Assembly (NCBI RefSeq): GCF_003985145.1
Contig: NZ_ML133527.1
Coordinates: 62,001-126,000 of the forward strand
Origin: Rhizobium anhuiense
GTDB lineage: Bacteria; Pseudomonadota; Alphaproteobacteria; Rhizobiales; Rhizobiaceae
Reading direction: 5' to 3'
DNA: 64,000 nt
The notes under the pieces: generated by a model
Told to the model about the DNA's origin: nothing
What the model saw: only the letters and a program-made list of their open reading frames with translations
Database searches by the model: none
Translations under genes and position numbers: made by a program
In this document: one piece after another, positions 1 through 7,736 of the stretch
How positions within the stretch are numbered: position 1 is the first letter of the stretch
Layout: every line of letters begins with the position of its first letter

Positions 1-366
1 CTGCTCGGCTTCATTGCCATCAACACCATCTGGCTGATCGTCCAGATGGCCAGCACCGAGCCGATGCCGTTTGCCCTGTTCATCTCCTTCTTCGGCCTTG
101 CCATGTTCCAGTTTGGCTGGATCGGCTCGAACTTCAATTCGCTCGCCATGGAACCGCTCGGCCACGTCGCCGGCACCGCCTCCTCCGTCCTCGGCTTCAT
201 GAGCACGGTCGGCGGCGCCATTATCGGCGCCGGCATCGGCCAGGCCTTCGACGGCACGGCACTGCCGATGGTCGCCGGTTATTTCGCCGTGTCGATCGTC
301 GGCCTGGTCTTCGTGCTGATCGCCGAGAAGGGCCGCCTCTTCCAATCGCAGAACCCAGCCGTCTGA
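1..366 (+). CDS. MFS drug-resistance transporter, Bcr/CflA type (3' part only)
   Basis: The reading frame is open from base 1, so the start lies outside the window; about 121 residues remain. What is left is strongly hydrophobic and looks like the last three or four membrane helices of a 12-helix major facilitator. It includes the segment NSLAMEPLGHVAGTASS followed by a Gly-rich helix. This C-terminal block can be aligned almost residue for residue with the end of the next gene, which has SLEPMGNLAGTATA. The two are therefore paralogues in tandem, 35 bases apart on the same strand. By family it would be a proton-driven inner-membrane exporter of small toxic compounds; the substrate cannot be told from the sequence. 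Confidence 0.85.
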   Translation: MLGFIAINTIWLIVQMASTEPMPFALFISFFGLAMFQFGWIGSNFNSLAMEPLGHVAGTASSVLGFMSTVGGAIIGAGIGQAFDGTALPMVAGYFAVSIVGLVFVLIAEKGRLFQSQNPAV

Positions 367-401
367 ACGGCCGGCCTCATTCGCATCCGGGATTTCACCA
401 C

Positions 402-1682
402 ATGACGCCGCCGCATAAACTGCACCAGGAAAACCAAGGCTCTCGCCGCATCGGCATGGGCTTTGGCGAATTCGTCGTCACTATCGCCATCATGACCGCC
501 AGCGTCGCCATGGCGATCGACAGCATGCTGCCGGCATTGCCCAATATCGGCCATTCCCTCGGCGTCACCAATACCAACGACGCGCAGCTGATCATCGGCG
601 TGTTCTTCTTAGGCTTCGGCGTCTCACAGATATTCTTCGGCAGCCTTTCGGATACGTTCGGCCGCCGCAACATCCTGCTCGGCGGCCTGGCCTGCTATAT
701 TGTCGGAATGTTTGCCGCCGCAGCGACCGGCAGTTTCGAAATGCTGCTCGTCATGCGTTTCGTCCAGGGCATCGGCGGTGCGGCCGTGCGCATCACCACC
801 ATGGCCATCGTCCGCGACTGCTTCGGCGGCCGCGAAATGGCGCGCGTCATGTCTTATGTCATGATCGTCTTCATGATCGTGCCGATCGTTGCGCCTTCCG
901 TCGGCCAGCTCATCATCCTCTATGCCAACTGGCACTGGATCTTCATCCTGCTCGGCATCATCGCCGCCATCCTGTTCGTCTGGGCTCTTCTGCGGTTGAA
1001 GGAATCGCTGCCGCCGGAAGAGCGGCTGCCGCTGTCGGTTGCCTCTGTCGGGGATGGCTTCAAGACCGTGCTCACGAACCGTATCACCTGCGGCTACATG
1101 ATCGGCCTCACCATGTTCACCGGCGTCATCAGCGCCTATGTGATCTCGGTGCAGCAGGTCTTCGGTGAAGTCTATGGCCTTGGCGACTGGTTGCCGATCG
1201 CCTTTGCGGCCACCGCAGGCGGCATCGCCGTCGCCAATTTCGCCAACGGCTTCTTCGTGCGCAAATTCGGCATGCGCCGCATCTCGCACGCCGCCCTGCT
1301 GATTTTCACGGCACTGTCGGCTGTCGGCTTCTTCTATTCGCTGGCCGGCAAGCCGGATTTCGCCATCGCCTACGGCATCTTCACCATCGTGCTGATGATG
1401 TTTGCCCTGATCGCCACTAATTTCACCGCCATCAGCCTCGAGCCGATGGGCAATCTCGCGGGCACGGCCACCGCCATCACCGGTTTCGTCTCGACGACCT
1501 TCGGCGCCATCCTCGGCGGCCTGGTCGGTCAGATGTTCAACGGCACGGTGCAGCCGCTCTTCGGCGGCTTCGCGCTCTTCGGCGCGGTGACGATCGCAGC
1601 CACCCTTTGGGCGGAGAACGGCAAGCTCTTCACCCACCCCGGCGACAGCCCGCAGCTCGATCCGGGTGCGGCCCACTTTTGA
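402..1682 (+). CDS. MFS multidrug exporter, Bcr/CflA family
   Basis: 426 residues, the usual size for a 12-helix major facilitator of the drug:proton antiporter DHA1 group. After a short polar N-terminus the first helix begins near residue 25. The loop between helices 2 and 3 holds the family signature GSLSDTFGRRNIL (around residue 85), and helix 4 carries RFVQGIGGAA, as in Bcr/CflA exporters. The chosen start gives a normal cytoplasmic tail, although the ribosome site before it is weak. It follows a truncated paralogue by 35 bases, so the pair probably arose by tandem duplication and may be co-transcribed. Inferred role: proton-coupled efflux of a drug or toxic metabolite across the inner membrane. 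Confidence 0.88.
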   Translation: MTPPHKLHQENQGSRRIGMGFGEFVVTIAIMTASVAMAIDSMLPALPNIGHSLGVTNTNDAQLIIGVFFLGFGVSQIFFGSLSDTFGRRNILLGGLACYIVGMFAAAATGSFEMLLVMRFVQGIGGAAVRITTMAIVRDCFGGREMARVMSYVMIVFMIVPIVAPSVGQLIILYANWHWIFILLGIIAAILFVWALLRLKESLPPEERLPLSVASVGDGFKTVLTNRITCGYMIGLTMFTGVISAYVISVQQVFGEVYGLGDWLPIAFAATAGGIAVANFANGFFVRKFGMRRISHAALLIFTALSAVGFFYSLAGKPDFAIAYGIFTIVLMMFALIATNFTAISLEPMGNLAGTATAITGFVSTTFGAILGGLVGQMFNGTVQPLFGGFALFGAVTIAATLWAENGKLFTHPGDSPQLDPGAAHF

Positions 1683-1783
1683 AGTGCGAGCTGCTGGGTG
1701 GTTCGGTCCCGGCGGCATTGCATTTAAATAACAAACTCGGCACGTTCCTAAATCTGGATGCCCTTGGAACAAGGAGCTCAGTT

Positions 1784-2623
1784 TTGGATGTAGAATATCA
1801 ACATCTCCCCCCGCCATTGCAGGGTGGGATATTTCAAGCCAAAACAAATACCGCCACTGGCGTTGTGGTACTCGGCGGCTCCAGTGGTCGGGTCGATGTG
1901 GCCCGTGCCAGGTTGTTTGCCAGCCAAGGGGCAACGGTAATCGCGCTTCGGTGGTTCGGCGGCGAAGGCCAGGTGCCAGGTATTTGCGAGGTGCCGCTGG
2001 AAATCTTCTTCGCCGCCACCGATTATTTGATGGAGCTCGGCTGCAGACGTATCGTCTTGGTGGGGACATCGAAAGGCGCCGAAGCCGCGCTGCTCACGGC
2101 GGTATATGATCCACGCATCAGCGCCGTCATCGCAATGAGCCCTTCTTCGGTCGTATGGGGAAATATTGGTCCGGGGCTTGACGGCATCAGCTGGCCGGAA
2201 CGCTCATCCTGGACGTTGCGAGGGACACCGCTTCCCTTTGTATCGTCCGACCCTGAATGGGTGCAGGAATACCGAGACGGGCTCGTTGCCTACCGGGGCC
2301 TGTTCGAACGATGTCTTCAAGTGCACGAGTCTGAGATCGAGCCAGCAACTATCCCTTTGGAGAAAACAACTGCCGAAATTCTGCTTGTGGCAGGAGGCGA
2401 TGATGCGCTTTGGCCGTCAGACGAATTTGCCGCAGCAATTGTTCGCCGGCGCGCAGCTTCGGGCCTATTCACCCAGCTTGTGTTGGGAGAAGATGCGGGC
2501 CATCGCATTTTGCTGCCGGGGGAAACGACTCCCCGATCATCGCTGCGTGCTCACGGTGGAAGTGAGACAGCCGATGCCAAATTGGGACGACTGGCGTGGG
2601 AGTACATTCTCGCTGCCCTATAA
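1784..2623 (+). CDS. alpha/beta hydrolase, acyl-CoA thioesterase / BAAT C-terminal-like
   Basis: A TTG start at 1784 is preferred because AAGGAG lies seven bases before it (1771-1776). The longer open frame overlaps the upstream transporter and reads as junk there. The 279-residue product shows an alpha/beta hydrolase fold: a Gly-rich strand-turn (VVVLGGSSGR) that could form the oxyanion region, and a nucleophile elbow GTSKGAEAAL with the expected Ser. Further on come GGDDALWPS (likely acid residue) and GHRILLPGE (likely catalytic His). This order matches the acyl-CoA thioester hydrolase/BAAT C-terminal family. The substrate is unknown. The gene has less extreme codon use than its neighbours and stands apart from the transporters in function. 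Confidence 0.72.
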   Translation: MDVEYQHLPPPLQGGIFQAKTNTATGVVVLGGSSGRVDVARARLFASQGATVIALRWFGGEGQVPGICEVPLEIFFAATDYLMELGCRRIVLVGTSKGAEAALLTAVYDPRISAVIAMSPSSVVWGNIGPGLDGISWPERSSWTLRGTPLPFVSSDPEWVQEYRDGLVAYRGLFERCLQVHESEIEPATIPLEKTTAEILLVAGGDDALWPSDEFAAAIVRRRAASGLFTQLVLGEDAGHRILLPGETTPRSSLRAHGGSETADAKLGRLAWEYILAAL

Positions 2624-2696
2624 CAGGATAGCAGTAGTCATTTGATCGATGGTTCAAGCCATCGGATTGGTGCGGCAGTGCGCGAAGGCATCCTCT

Positions 2697-3170
2697 ATGG
2701 ACGACCGAATTCTGATCAGGTCTTACGCGCCCGGCGACGTGGACGCGACGATTGAAATTTTTCTGCGTGCGATTCGAGAGGTCTCGTCGAAAGACTACTC
2801 ACCCGCTCAGATCCAGGCTTGGGCGAAGGTGGAAGATCGCGGACTATGGGCAGAGCGAAGGAAAAGCAGGCCTGCCTGGATCGCAGAATTTGACGGACAG
2901 CCTGTTGGGTTTTCCGACCTGACCGGCGACGGGTGCCTGGACATGATGTTTGTGCATCCCGAATTTCAAGGGCTTGGAATAGCAAGCCGGCTGTTGAGCA
3001 GGATCGAGGACGAAGCTCTGAAACTGGGGTTCAGCCGAATTTATACCGAAGCCAGCCGAACTGCCCGGCCGTTTTTTGCGCGAAAAGGCTTCCGCGTCAT
3101 AACGAAGCAAATCGTCGAGAAACGTGGGCAAAGCCTGGAAAACTTTCTCATGGAAAAGTTCTACGGATAA
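2697..3170 (+). CDS. GNAT family N-acetyltransferase
   Basis: 157 residues from the ATG at 2697, which has GAAGG eight bases upstream; a longer in-frame start at 2649 lacks such a site. The protein has the GNAT layout: an N-terminal IRSYAPGDVDATIEIF strand-helix, a beta-4 strand LDMMFVHPEFQGLG, then the acetyl-CoA pyrophosphate loop Q/GLGIASRLL, and a C-terminal ARPFFARKGF block. This is the typical small-molecule or protein N-acetyltransferase of the PF13673/PF00583 type. The substrate is not predictable. It converges with the inositol-phosphatase gene 22 bases downstream on the other strand. Confidence 0.8.
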   Translation: MDDRILIRSYAPGDVDATIEIFLRAIREVSSKDYSPAQIQAWAKVEDRGLWAERRKSRPAWIAEFDGQPVGFSDLTGDGCLDMMFVHPEFQGLGIASRLLSRIEDEALKLGFSRIYTEASRTARPFFARKGFRVITKQIVEKRGQSLENFLMEKFYG

Positions 3171-3192
3171 CAGGCGGCAGTCGGACCGCTTT

Positions 3193-4017
3193 TCAGACCG
3201 TGAAAACCTCACGCCGTAGCACGTTCCACGAGGCCTTGTCGGGCGCAATCAGCAGACCGCCGTCGAGGTGATGCGGCTGGTAGGGCGAGCCGTCGAAGCG
3301 CGCCGCATAGGCACCGGCCTCCTGCGAGATCAGCGTGCCGGCAAGATGATCCCAGGGCATCAGCTTGTTGTACATCAGGTAATGCACATGGCCGCCGGCA
3401 AAGGTGCGGTATTCTTGGGCCGCACAGCGGTAATTGGTGAGGAAACGCACCTTGGCCAGATTGCCGAGAATCTCCGCCCGCTTCTCCTGCGGCAGGTAGC
3501 CGGTCGAGGCCATGCCGACCATCTGGTCGAGCGCAACCGGGTCTGCAACCGCGAGCCGCTGCGCTTCGCCATCCGGCCGGCGCAGCCAGGCGCCGCCGCC
3601 TTTTTCCGCCATCACCCAGTCGTCGCCCATCGGATCGTAGATGATACCGGCAACCGTCTCGCCGGCCGAGACGACAGAGGCCATGACGCCGAAAGCCGGA
3701 ATACCGGAGGCGAAGTTGAACGTACCGTCGACCGGATCGACGACGATGGCGAGATCGGCATCTTCGAGCCCGTAGAGCAAATCAGGCTCGGCCGCGACCG
3801 ATTCCTCGCCGAGGAACAGCGCACTCGGCCAGAGCCGCTGAGCTTCCGCCTTGATCATCCGCTCGGCCTGTTCATCCGCCTCGGTGACGAGATCGGTCGC
3901 CTCGCTCTTCGCGCGCACGTCGCCCTGGCCGAGCCGGCGGAAGCGCGGCAGGATCTCCGCCTTCGCCGCGCGGCGCAGCAGATCGGCAAGAACGGTCACG
4001 TCAACGGTCGAAGTCAT
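3193..4017 (-). CDS. inositol monophosphatase family protein (copy A)
   Basis: 274 residues, the normal length for this Mg-dependent phosphatase family. Metal- and substrate-binding motifs are all visible: LGEES (metal Glu), VDPVDGTFNFASG (the two metal Asp residues and the Gly-Thr that hold the phosphate) and WDHLAG near the C-terminus. The family hydrolyses myo-inositol-1-phosphate or related sugar phosphates and 3'-phosphoadenosine compounds, so the exact substrate is open. A paralogue sits 41 bases upstream on the same strand with the same motifs in the same places, so the two are a tandem duplication and likely form one transcript. The end of this gene faces the acetyltransferase gene. 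Confidence 0.87.
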   Translation of the reverse strand: MTSTVDVTVLADLLRRAAKAEILPRFRRLGQGDVRAKSEATDLVTEADEQAERMIKAEAQRLWPSALFLGEESVAAEPDLLYGLEDADLAIVVDPVDGTFNFASGIPAFGVMASVVSAGETVAGIIYDPMGDDWVMAEKGGGAWLRRPDGEAQRLAVADPVALDQMVGMASTGYLPQEKRAEILGNLAKVRFLTNYRCAAQEYRTFAGGHVHYLMYNKLMPWDHLAGTLISQEAGAYAARFDGSPYQPHHLDGGLLIAPDKASWNVLRREVFTV

Positions 4018-4058
4018 GTCAAATCCTTTCGGTCCGGCCTTTCGGGAAGGGCCTCACA

Positions 4059-4886
4059 TCAAATGCCGACGATCTCACGTCGGATCAGCTGCCAGCTTTC
4101 CCGATCGGGTGCGGAGATGATGCCGCCCGTCGTCTCGCCGGGGCGATAGGGCGTGCCGTCGAATTTCGCCGTATAGCCGCCGGCCTCCTGATGCGCGAGC
4201 ACGCCGGCCAGGTGGTCCCAGGGCATCAGCTTCGCATGGCCGATGAAGTGCATTTTGCCGGAAGCGACCATCCAATATTCGTAGGCCGAGCAATTGAAGG
4301 AGAAGGTCATCCGGATCTTCGCCATGTTGGCGCAGATGCGTGCGCGATCCGGGTCGTCCATGTGGCCCCATGAGAGGCCGCCGACCATCTGGTTCAGGCT
4401 AGCAGGCTCGGCCACCTTCAGCTTTGTCGACTGCCCGTCCCGGCGCGTCAGCAACGTGCCGGCACCCTTGATCGCCGTCACGGTGTCGCCGAGAACGGGA
4501 TCGTGAATGATGCCGGCGACCGTTTCGCCCCTGGCCGTCACCGCCAGCATCGTCCCGAAGACGGGAAGCCCGGCGGCGAAATTGAACGTCCCGTCGACAG
4601 GGTCGATGACGAAGGCAAGCTCGGCATCGGCAAGGGCCGGCACGACGGACCGATCGGCATCATAAGCCTCTTCGCCAACGATGAGTGCTTGAGGAAAGCG
4701 CTCCCTTAGCGCCGCGGTGATCCTGTGTTCGGCATGCAGATCCGCCTGTGTCACCAGATCGATTGCCGAAGTCTTTTCCGAAACATCGGCATCGGCGAGA
4801 TTGCGGAAACGCGGCATGATCTCGGCACGCGCCGCCTCCCGGATGCAATCACCAAGAAAGAGAATGTCCTTGTCAGAAATAGTCAT
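4059..4886 (-). CDS. inositol monophosphatase family protein (copy B)
   Basis: 275 residues with the full family set: VGEEAYD, IDPVDGTFNFAAG and WDHLAG, in the same positions as in the neighbouring copy A. The two proteins share an identical ordering of landmarks (an AxAEIxPRFR N-terminal helix, the DLVTxAD segment, and the PGETTGGI-type end) but differ at many positions. The duplication is therefore old enough for substrates to have separated. It is the first of the pair in the direction of transcription, and ttcA lies 46 bases further upstream on the same strand, so all three may be read together. Expected to be a soluble cytoplasmic phosphatase. Confidence 0.87.
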   Translation of the reverse strand: MTISDKDILFLGDCIREAARAEIMPRFRNLADADVSEKTSAIDLVTQADLHAEHRITAALRERFPQALIVGEEAYDADRSVVPALADAELAFVIDPVDGTFNFAAGLPVFGTMLAVTARGETVAGIIHDPVLGDTVTAIKGAGTLLTRRDGQSTKLKVAEPASLNQMVGGLSWGHMDDPDRARICANMAKIRMTFSFNCSAYEYWMVASGKMHFIGHAKLMPWDHLAGVLAHQEAGGYTAKFDGTPYRPGETTGGIISAPDRESWQLIRREIVGI

Positions 4887-4932
4887 GCGAAATCCTGTCC
4901 GTCATACATGAGCCGCCTGCTTAGCCGGCCAT

Positions 4933-5802
4933 TCATGACGGGTCGGTGACAGCAAGGGTGGAAAAGTCGAAGAGTTTCGGATCGAGCAGATGTGAAGGGT
5001 TCACATGCGAAAGCGCCCGCAGCATCGTGTCCTTGCGTCCCGGCATGCGCTGTTCGATATCGGCGAGCATATCCTTCATCGCATTGCGCTGCAGCCCGTC
5101 CTGCGAGCCGCACAGATCGCAGGGGATGATCGGAAACTGCATCGCGACAGCGAATTTCGCGAGGTCTTCCTCGGCAGCATAGGCAAGCGGCCGGAGCACC
5201 ATCAGGTCGCCCTCGTCGTTCAGAAGCTTGGCCGGCATCGAGGCGAGCCGCCCGCCATGGAAGAAATTCATGAAGAAGGTTTCGAGAATGTCTTCGCGGT
5301 GGTGACCGAGCACCAGCGCATCGCAGCCCTCTTCCCGCGCGACGCGGTAGAGATTGCCGCGCCGCAGCCGCGAACAGAGTGAGCAGTAGGTGGCGCCTTC
5401 CGGCACCTTCTCCTTCACGATCGAATAGGTATCGCGATACTCGATCCGATGCCGAACGCCGATCTTTTTCAGATAATCCGGCAGCACGTGCTTCGGGAAA
5501 TTCGGCTGTCCCTGATCGAGATTGCAGGCGATGAGCTCCACCGGCAGCAAGCCGCGCCATTTGAGATCGAGCAGCAAGGCCAGCAGCCCGTAGGAATCCT
5601 TGCCGCCGGAAAGGCCGACCAGCCAGCGCTTCTGGCCCTTCAGCATGTCGAAATCGTCGAAGGCCTGGCGCACCTGCCGCAGCAAGCGCTTGCGCAGCTT
5701 GTTGAAGGAGACGGAACGCGGCGCATCGGCAAACAGCGCATGGCCGCCGGTGTCGGCCTCGCCACTCTCCAACTCATCGGCGATATTGGCTGCGATATTC
5801 AT
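4933..5802 (-). CDS. ttcA: tRNA 2-thiocytidine(32) synthetase
   Basis: 289 residues. The PP-loop that binds ATP is seen as LSGGKDSYGLL about 65 residues in, followed by two CxxC pairs (CSLC and CDLC). Those pairs mark the TtcA branch of the family and hold its iron-sulfur cluster. TtcA adenylates C32 of certain tRNAs and replaces the 2-oxygen with sulfur. The ATG start has GGACGA about six bases before it. The gene stands between glutaminase and the inositol-phosphatase pair, all on the minus strand. No key residue is missing, so the call is firm. Confidence 0.93.
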   Translation of the reverse strand: MNIAANIADELESGEADTGGHALFADAPRSVSFNKLRKRLLRQVRQAFDDFDMLKGQKRWLVGLSGGKDSYGLLALLLDLKWRGLLPVELIACNLDQGQPNFPKHVLPDYLKKIGVRHRIEYRDTYSIVKEKVPEGATYCSLCSRLRRGNLYRVAREEGCDALVLGHHREDILETFFMNFFHGGRLASMPAKLLNDEGDLMVLRPLAYAAEEDLAKFAVAMQFPIIPCDLCGSQDGLQRNAMKDMLADIEQRMPGRKDTMLRALSHVNPSHLLDPKLFDFSTLAVTDPS

Positions 5803-5862
5803 TGCTTCGTCCTACAGAAATTCCACACTTGCTCTAGCAGAAACCCGTCTGGCAACACAGCG

Positions 5863-6792
5863 TCAATCGCCGAAAACCGACCAGCCGGTGCGGGCCGCGA
5901 GCATTTCCAGCGCCGCGGCGCCGAGTTGCGAATTACCGACCTTGTTCAGCCCCGGCGACCACACCGCGATCGAAGCAATGCCGGGCGCCACAGCGAAGAT
6001 GCCGCCGCCGACACCGCTCTTGCCGGGCAGGCCGACATGATAGGCGAAGTCACCCGAGCCATCGTAATGGCCGCAGGTCAACATCAGCGCATTGATGCGC
6101 CGCGCCCGCTTCGGCGAGACCACCGAATGGCCGGTCGTCGGATTGCTGCCGCGCGCCGCCAGGAACAGCCCGGCGCGGGCGAGCTGCTCACAAGTCATCG
6201 ACAGCGCGCATTGATGGAAATAAACGCCGAGCACATGATCGACGGGATGGTCGAGATTGCGATAGGCGCGCATGAAGTTGGCGAGCGCGAAATTGCGATA
6301 GCCCGTCTGCGTCTCCGAACGCGCCACCTTGTCGTCGATGGTGATCGACTCGTCATCGGCGAGATAACGCACGAAGCGCAGCAGCTCGCCGATTGCCTCG
6401 CGCGGCGCATGGCCGGCCATGACGACGTCGCTGACGGCGATCGCGCCGGCATTGATGAAGGGATTGCGCGGGATGCCGCTCTCGTGCTCGAGCTGGACGA
6501 TCGAGTTGAAAGCCGATCCCGAGGGCTCGCGCCCGACCCGCTTCCACAGTCCCTCGCCGACCTTGCCGAGCGCCAGCGTCAGCATGAACACCTTCGATAT
6601 GCTCTGGATCGAGAAGGCAGTATCGGCATCGCCGACACGGTAAACCTTGCCGTCGACGGTGACGATCGCCATGCCGAACTGCTTCGGATCGACCTTGGCG
6701 AGCTCGGGAATATAGTCCGCGACCTTGCCCTCGCCGATCCGCGGCTGGATATCGGCGTAGATGCTATCGAGGGTCGCCTGCAAATCTGCCAT
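5863..6792 (-). CDS. glsA: glutaminase
   Basis: 309 residues, the standard size for the beta-lactamase-fold glutaminases that turn L-glutamine into L-glutamate and ammonia. The active-site Ser-x-x-Lys appears in FSIQSISKVF near residue 65. Other hallmarks are NPFINAGAI, the Tyr-containing segment DHVLGVYFHQC, and the C-terminal GKSGVGGGI loop. The start has GGAGA eight bases upstream. It lies between the terminator of rpsD and ttcA. Rhizobia are known to use glutaminase in glutamine cycling; here the assignment rests on the motifs. Confidence 0.93.
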   Translation of the reverse strand: MADLQATLDSIYADIQPRIGEGKVADYIPELAKVDPKQFGMAIVTVDGKVYRVGDADTAFSIQSISKVFMLTLALGKVGEGLWKRVGREPSGSAFNSIVQLEHESGIPRNPFINAGAIAVSDVVMAGHAPREAIGELLRFVRYLADDESITIDDKVARSETQTGYRNFALANFMRAYRNLDHPVDHVLGVYFHQCALSMTCEQLARAGLFLAARGSNPTTGHSVVSPKRARRINALMLTCGHYDGSGDFAYHVGLPGKSGVGGGIFAVAPGIASIAVWSPGLNKVGNSQLGAAALEMLAARTGWSVFGD

Positions 6793-6810
6793 CGCTTCTC
6801 TCCAGATCGC

Positions 6811-6840
6811 AAAAAAGCCGCTCGAAAGAGCGGCTTTCCA
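6811..6840 (-). terminator. rho-independent terminator of rpsD
   Basis: On the minus strand a 10-base-pair stem (AAAGCCGCTC with its complement) closes a four-base loop and runs straight into a T tract. It lies 55 bases after the rpsD stop codon and just before the glutaminase start, so it separates the two transcripts. Confidence 0.85.
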
Positions 6841-6894
6841 TATATCGGCGCATGCTGTTGTCTCGCAATCGGTTTCGACTGCGAGACGAAGGCA

Positions 6895-7512
6895 TTAGCG
6901 CGAATAGAATTCGACGACCAGGTGCGGTTCCATGACGACCGGGAACGGAACGTCGCTGAGCGTCGGAACGCGGCCGAAGGTTGCGACCATCTTGTTGTGA
7001 TCGACTTCGATATAGTCGGGAACGTCGCGCTCTGCGAGGCTGACGGCTTCCAGAACGGTCACCAGCTGTTTCGACTTTTCGCGAACTTCGATGACGTCGC
7101 CGGCCTTGCAACGGTAGGAACCGATGTTGACGCGAACGCCGTTGACGGTGACGTGGCCATGGTTGACGAACTGACGGGCAGCAAAGACCGTCGGGACGAA
7201 CTTGGCGCGATAGACGATGGCGTCCAGACGCGATTCCAACAGGCCGATCAGGTTTTCAGAGGTGTCGCCCTTGCGGCGGTCAGCTTCGGCGAAGATCGCG
7301 CGGAACTGCTTTTCGCGCAGGTCGCCGTAGTAGCCCTTGAGCTTCTGCTTGGCGCGCAGCTGCACACCGAAGTCCGAAAGCTTGCCCTTGCGGCGCTGGC
7401 CGTGCTGGCCCGGGCCGTATTCGCGGCGGTTCACCGGGGACTTCGGACGGCCCCAGATATTTTCGCCCATACGGCGGTCAATTTTGTACTTGGACGATTC
7501 GCGCTTGCTCAT
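6895..7512 (-). CDS. rpsD: 30S ribosomal protein S4
   Basis: 205 residues starting MSKRESSKYK, which matches the normal S4 length. The ATG at 7512 is preceded by AAAGGAAA, while the longer open frame to 7569 adds 19 unrelated residues. The N-terminal domain has the NRREYGPGQHG block, and the S4 RNA-binding domain is seen in RLDAIVYRAKF and VNHGHVTVNG (around residues 95-130). The protein nucleates assembly of the small subunit by binding 16S rRNA. As in most alphaproteobacteria it stands alone rather than in the alpha operon. It has its own terminator. Confidence 0.97.
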   Translation of the reverse strand: MSKRESSKYKIDRRMGENIWGRPKSPVNRREYGPGQHGQRRKGKLSDFGVQLRAKQKLKGYYGDLREKQFRAIFAEADRRKGDTSENLIGLLESRLDAIVYRAKFVPTVFAARQFVNHGHVTVNGVRVNIGSYRCKAGDVIEVREKSKQLVTVLEAVSLAERDVPDYIEVDHNKMVATFGRVPTLSDVPFPVVMEPHLVVEFYSR

Positions 7513-7651
7513 CGTATTTCCTTTCAAAGGTTTATGACGATTTGTTACCAAACCGCACGAAGGAAACACGCCCTCCTCTGATCTCTGCCGAGATCTGACA
7601 GGATGTTTCGGTTAGCGAACAGAAACGATCCACGGGACATGTCAAATGAAA

Positions 7652-7673
7652 CACCGGGCATTGCTGCCCGGTG
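7652..7673 (-). terminator. hairpin after the HerA-like ATPase gene (possible terminator)
   Basis: A perfect 9-base-pair stem (CACCGGGCA) with a four-base loop lies 64 bases past the stop of the minus-strand ATPase gene. On that strand it is followed by a T-rich but interrupted stretch. It may end that transcript or belong to the rpsD leader, since rpsD starts 140 bases further on. Confidence 0.45.
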
Positions 7674-7736
7674 CTTGCGGCGGTCTTTAGAGGGCCGTCA
7701 TGAAAATGTCAACAGCGGCACAGCCTGAACGCACCA

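Noticed and set aside
5449..7581. A 710-codon plus-strand frame across ttcA, glsA and rpsD
   Set aside because: It covers three well-identified genes on the other strand and has the amino acid bias (Arg, Gly, Asp, His) of an antisense frame in GC-rich DNA.
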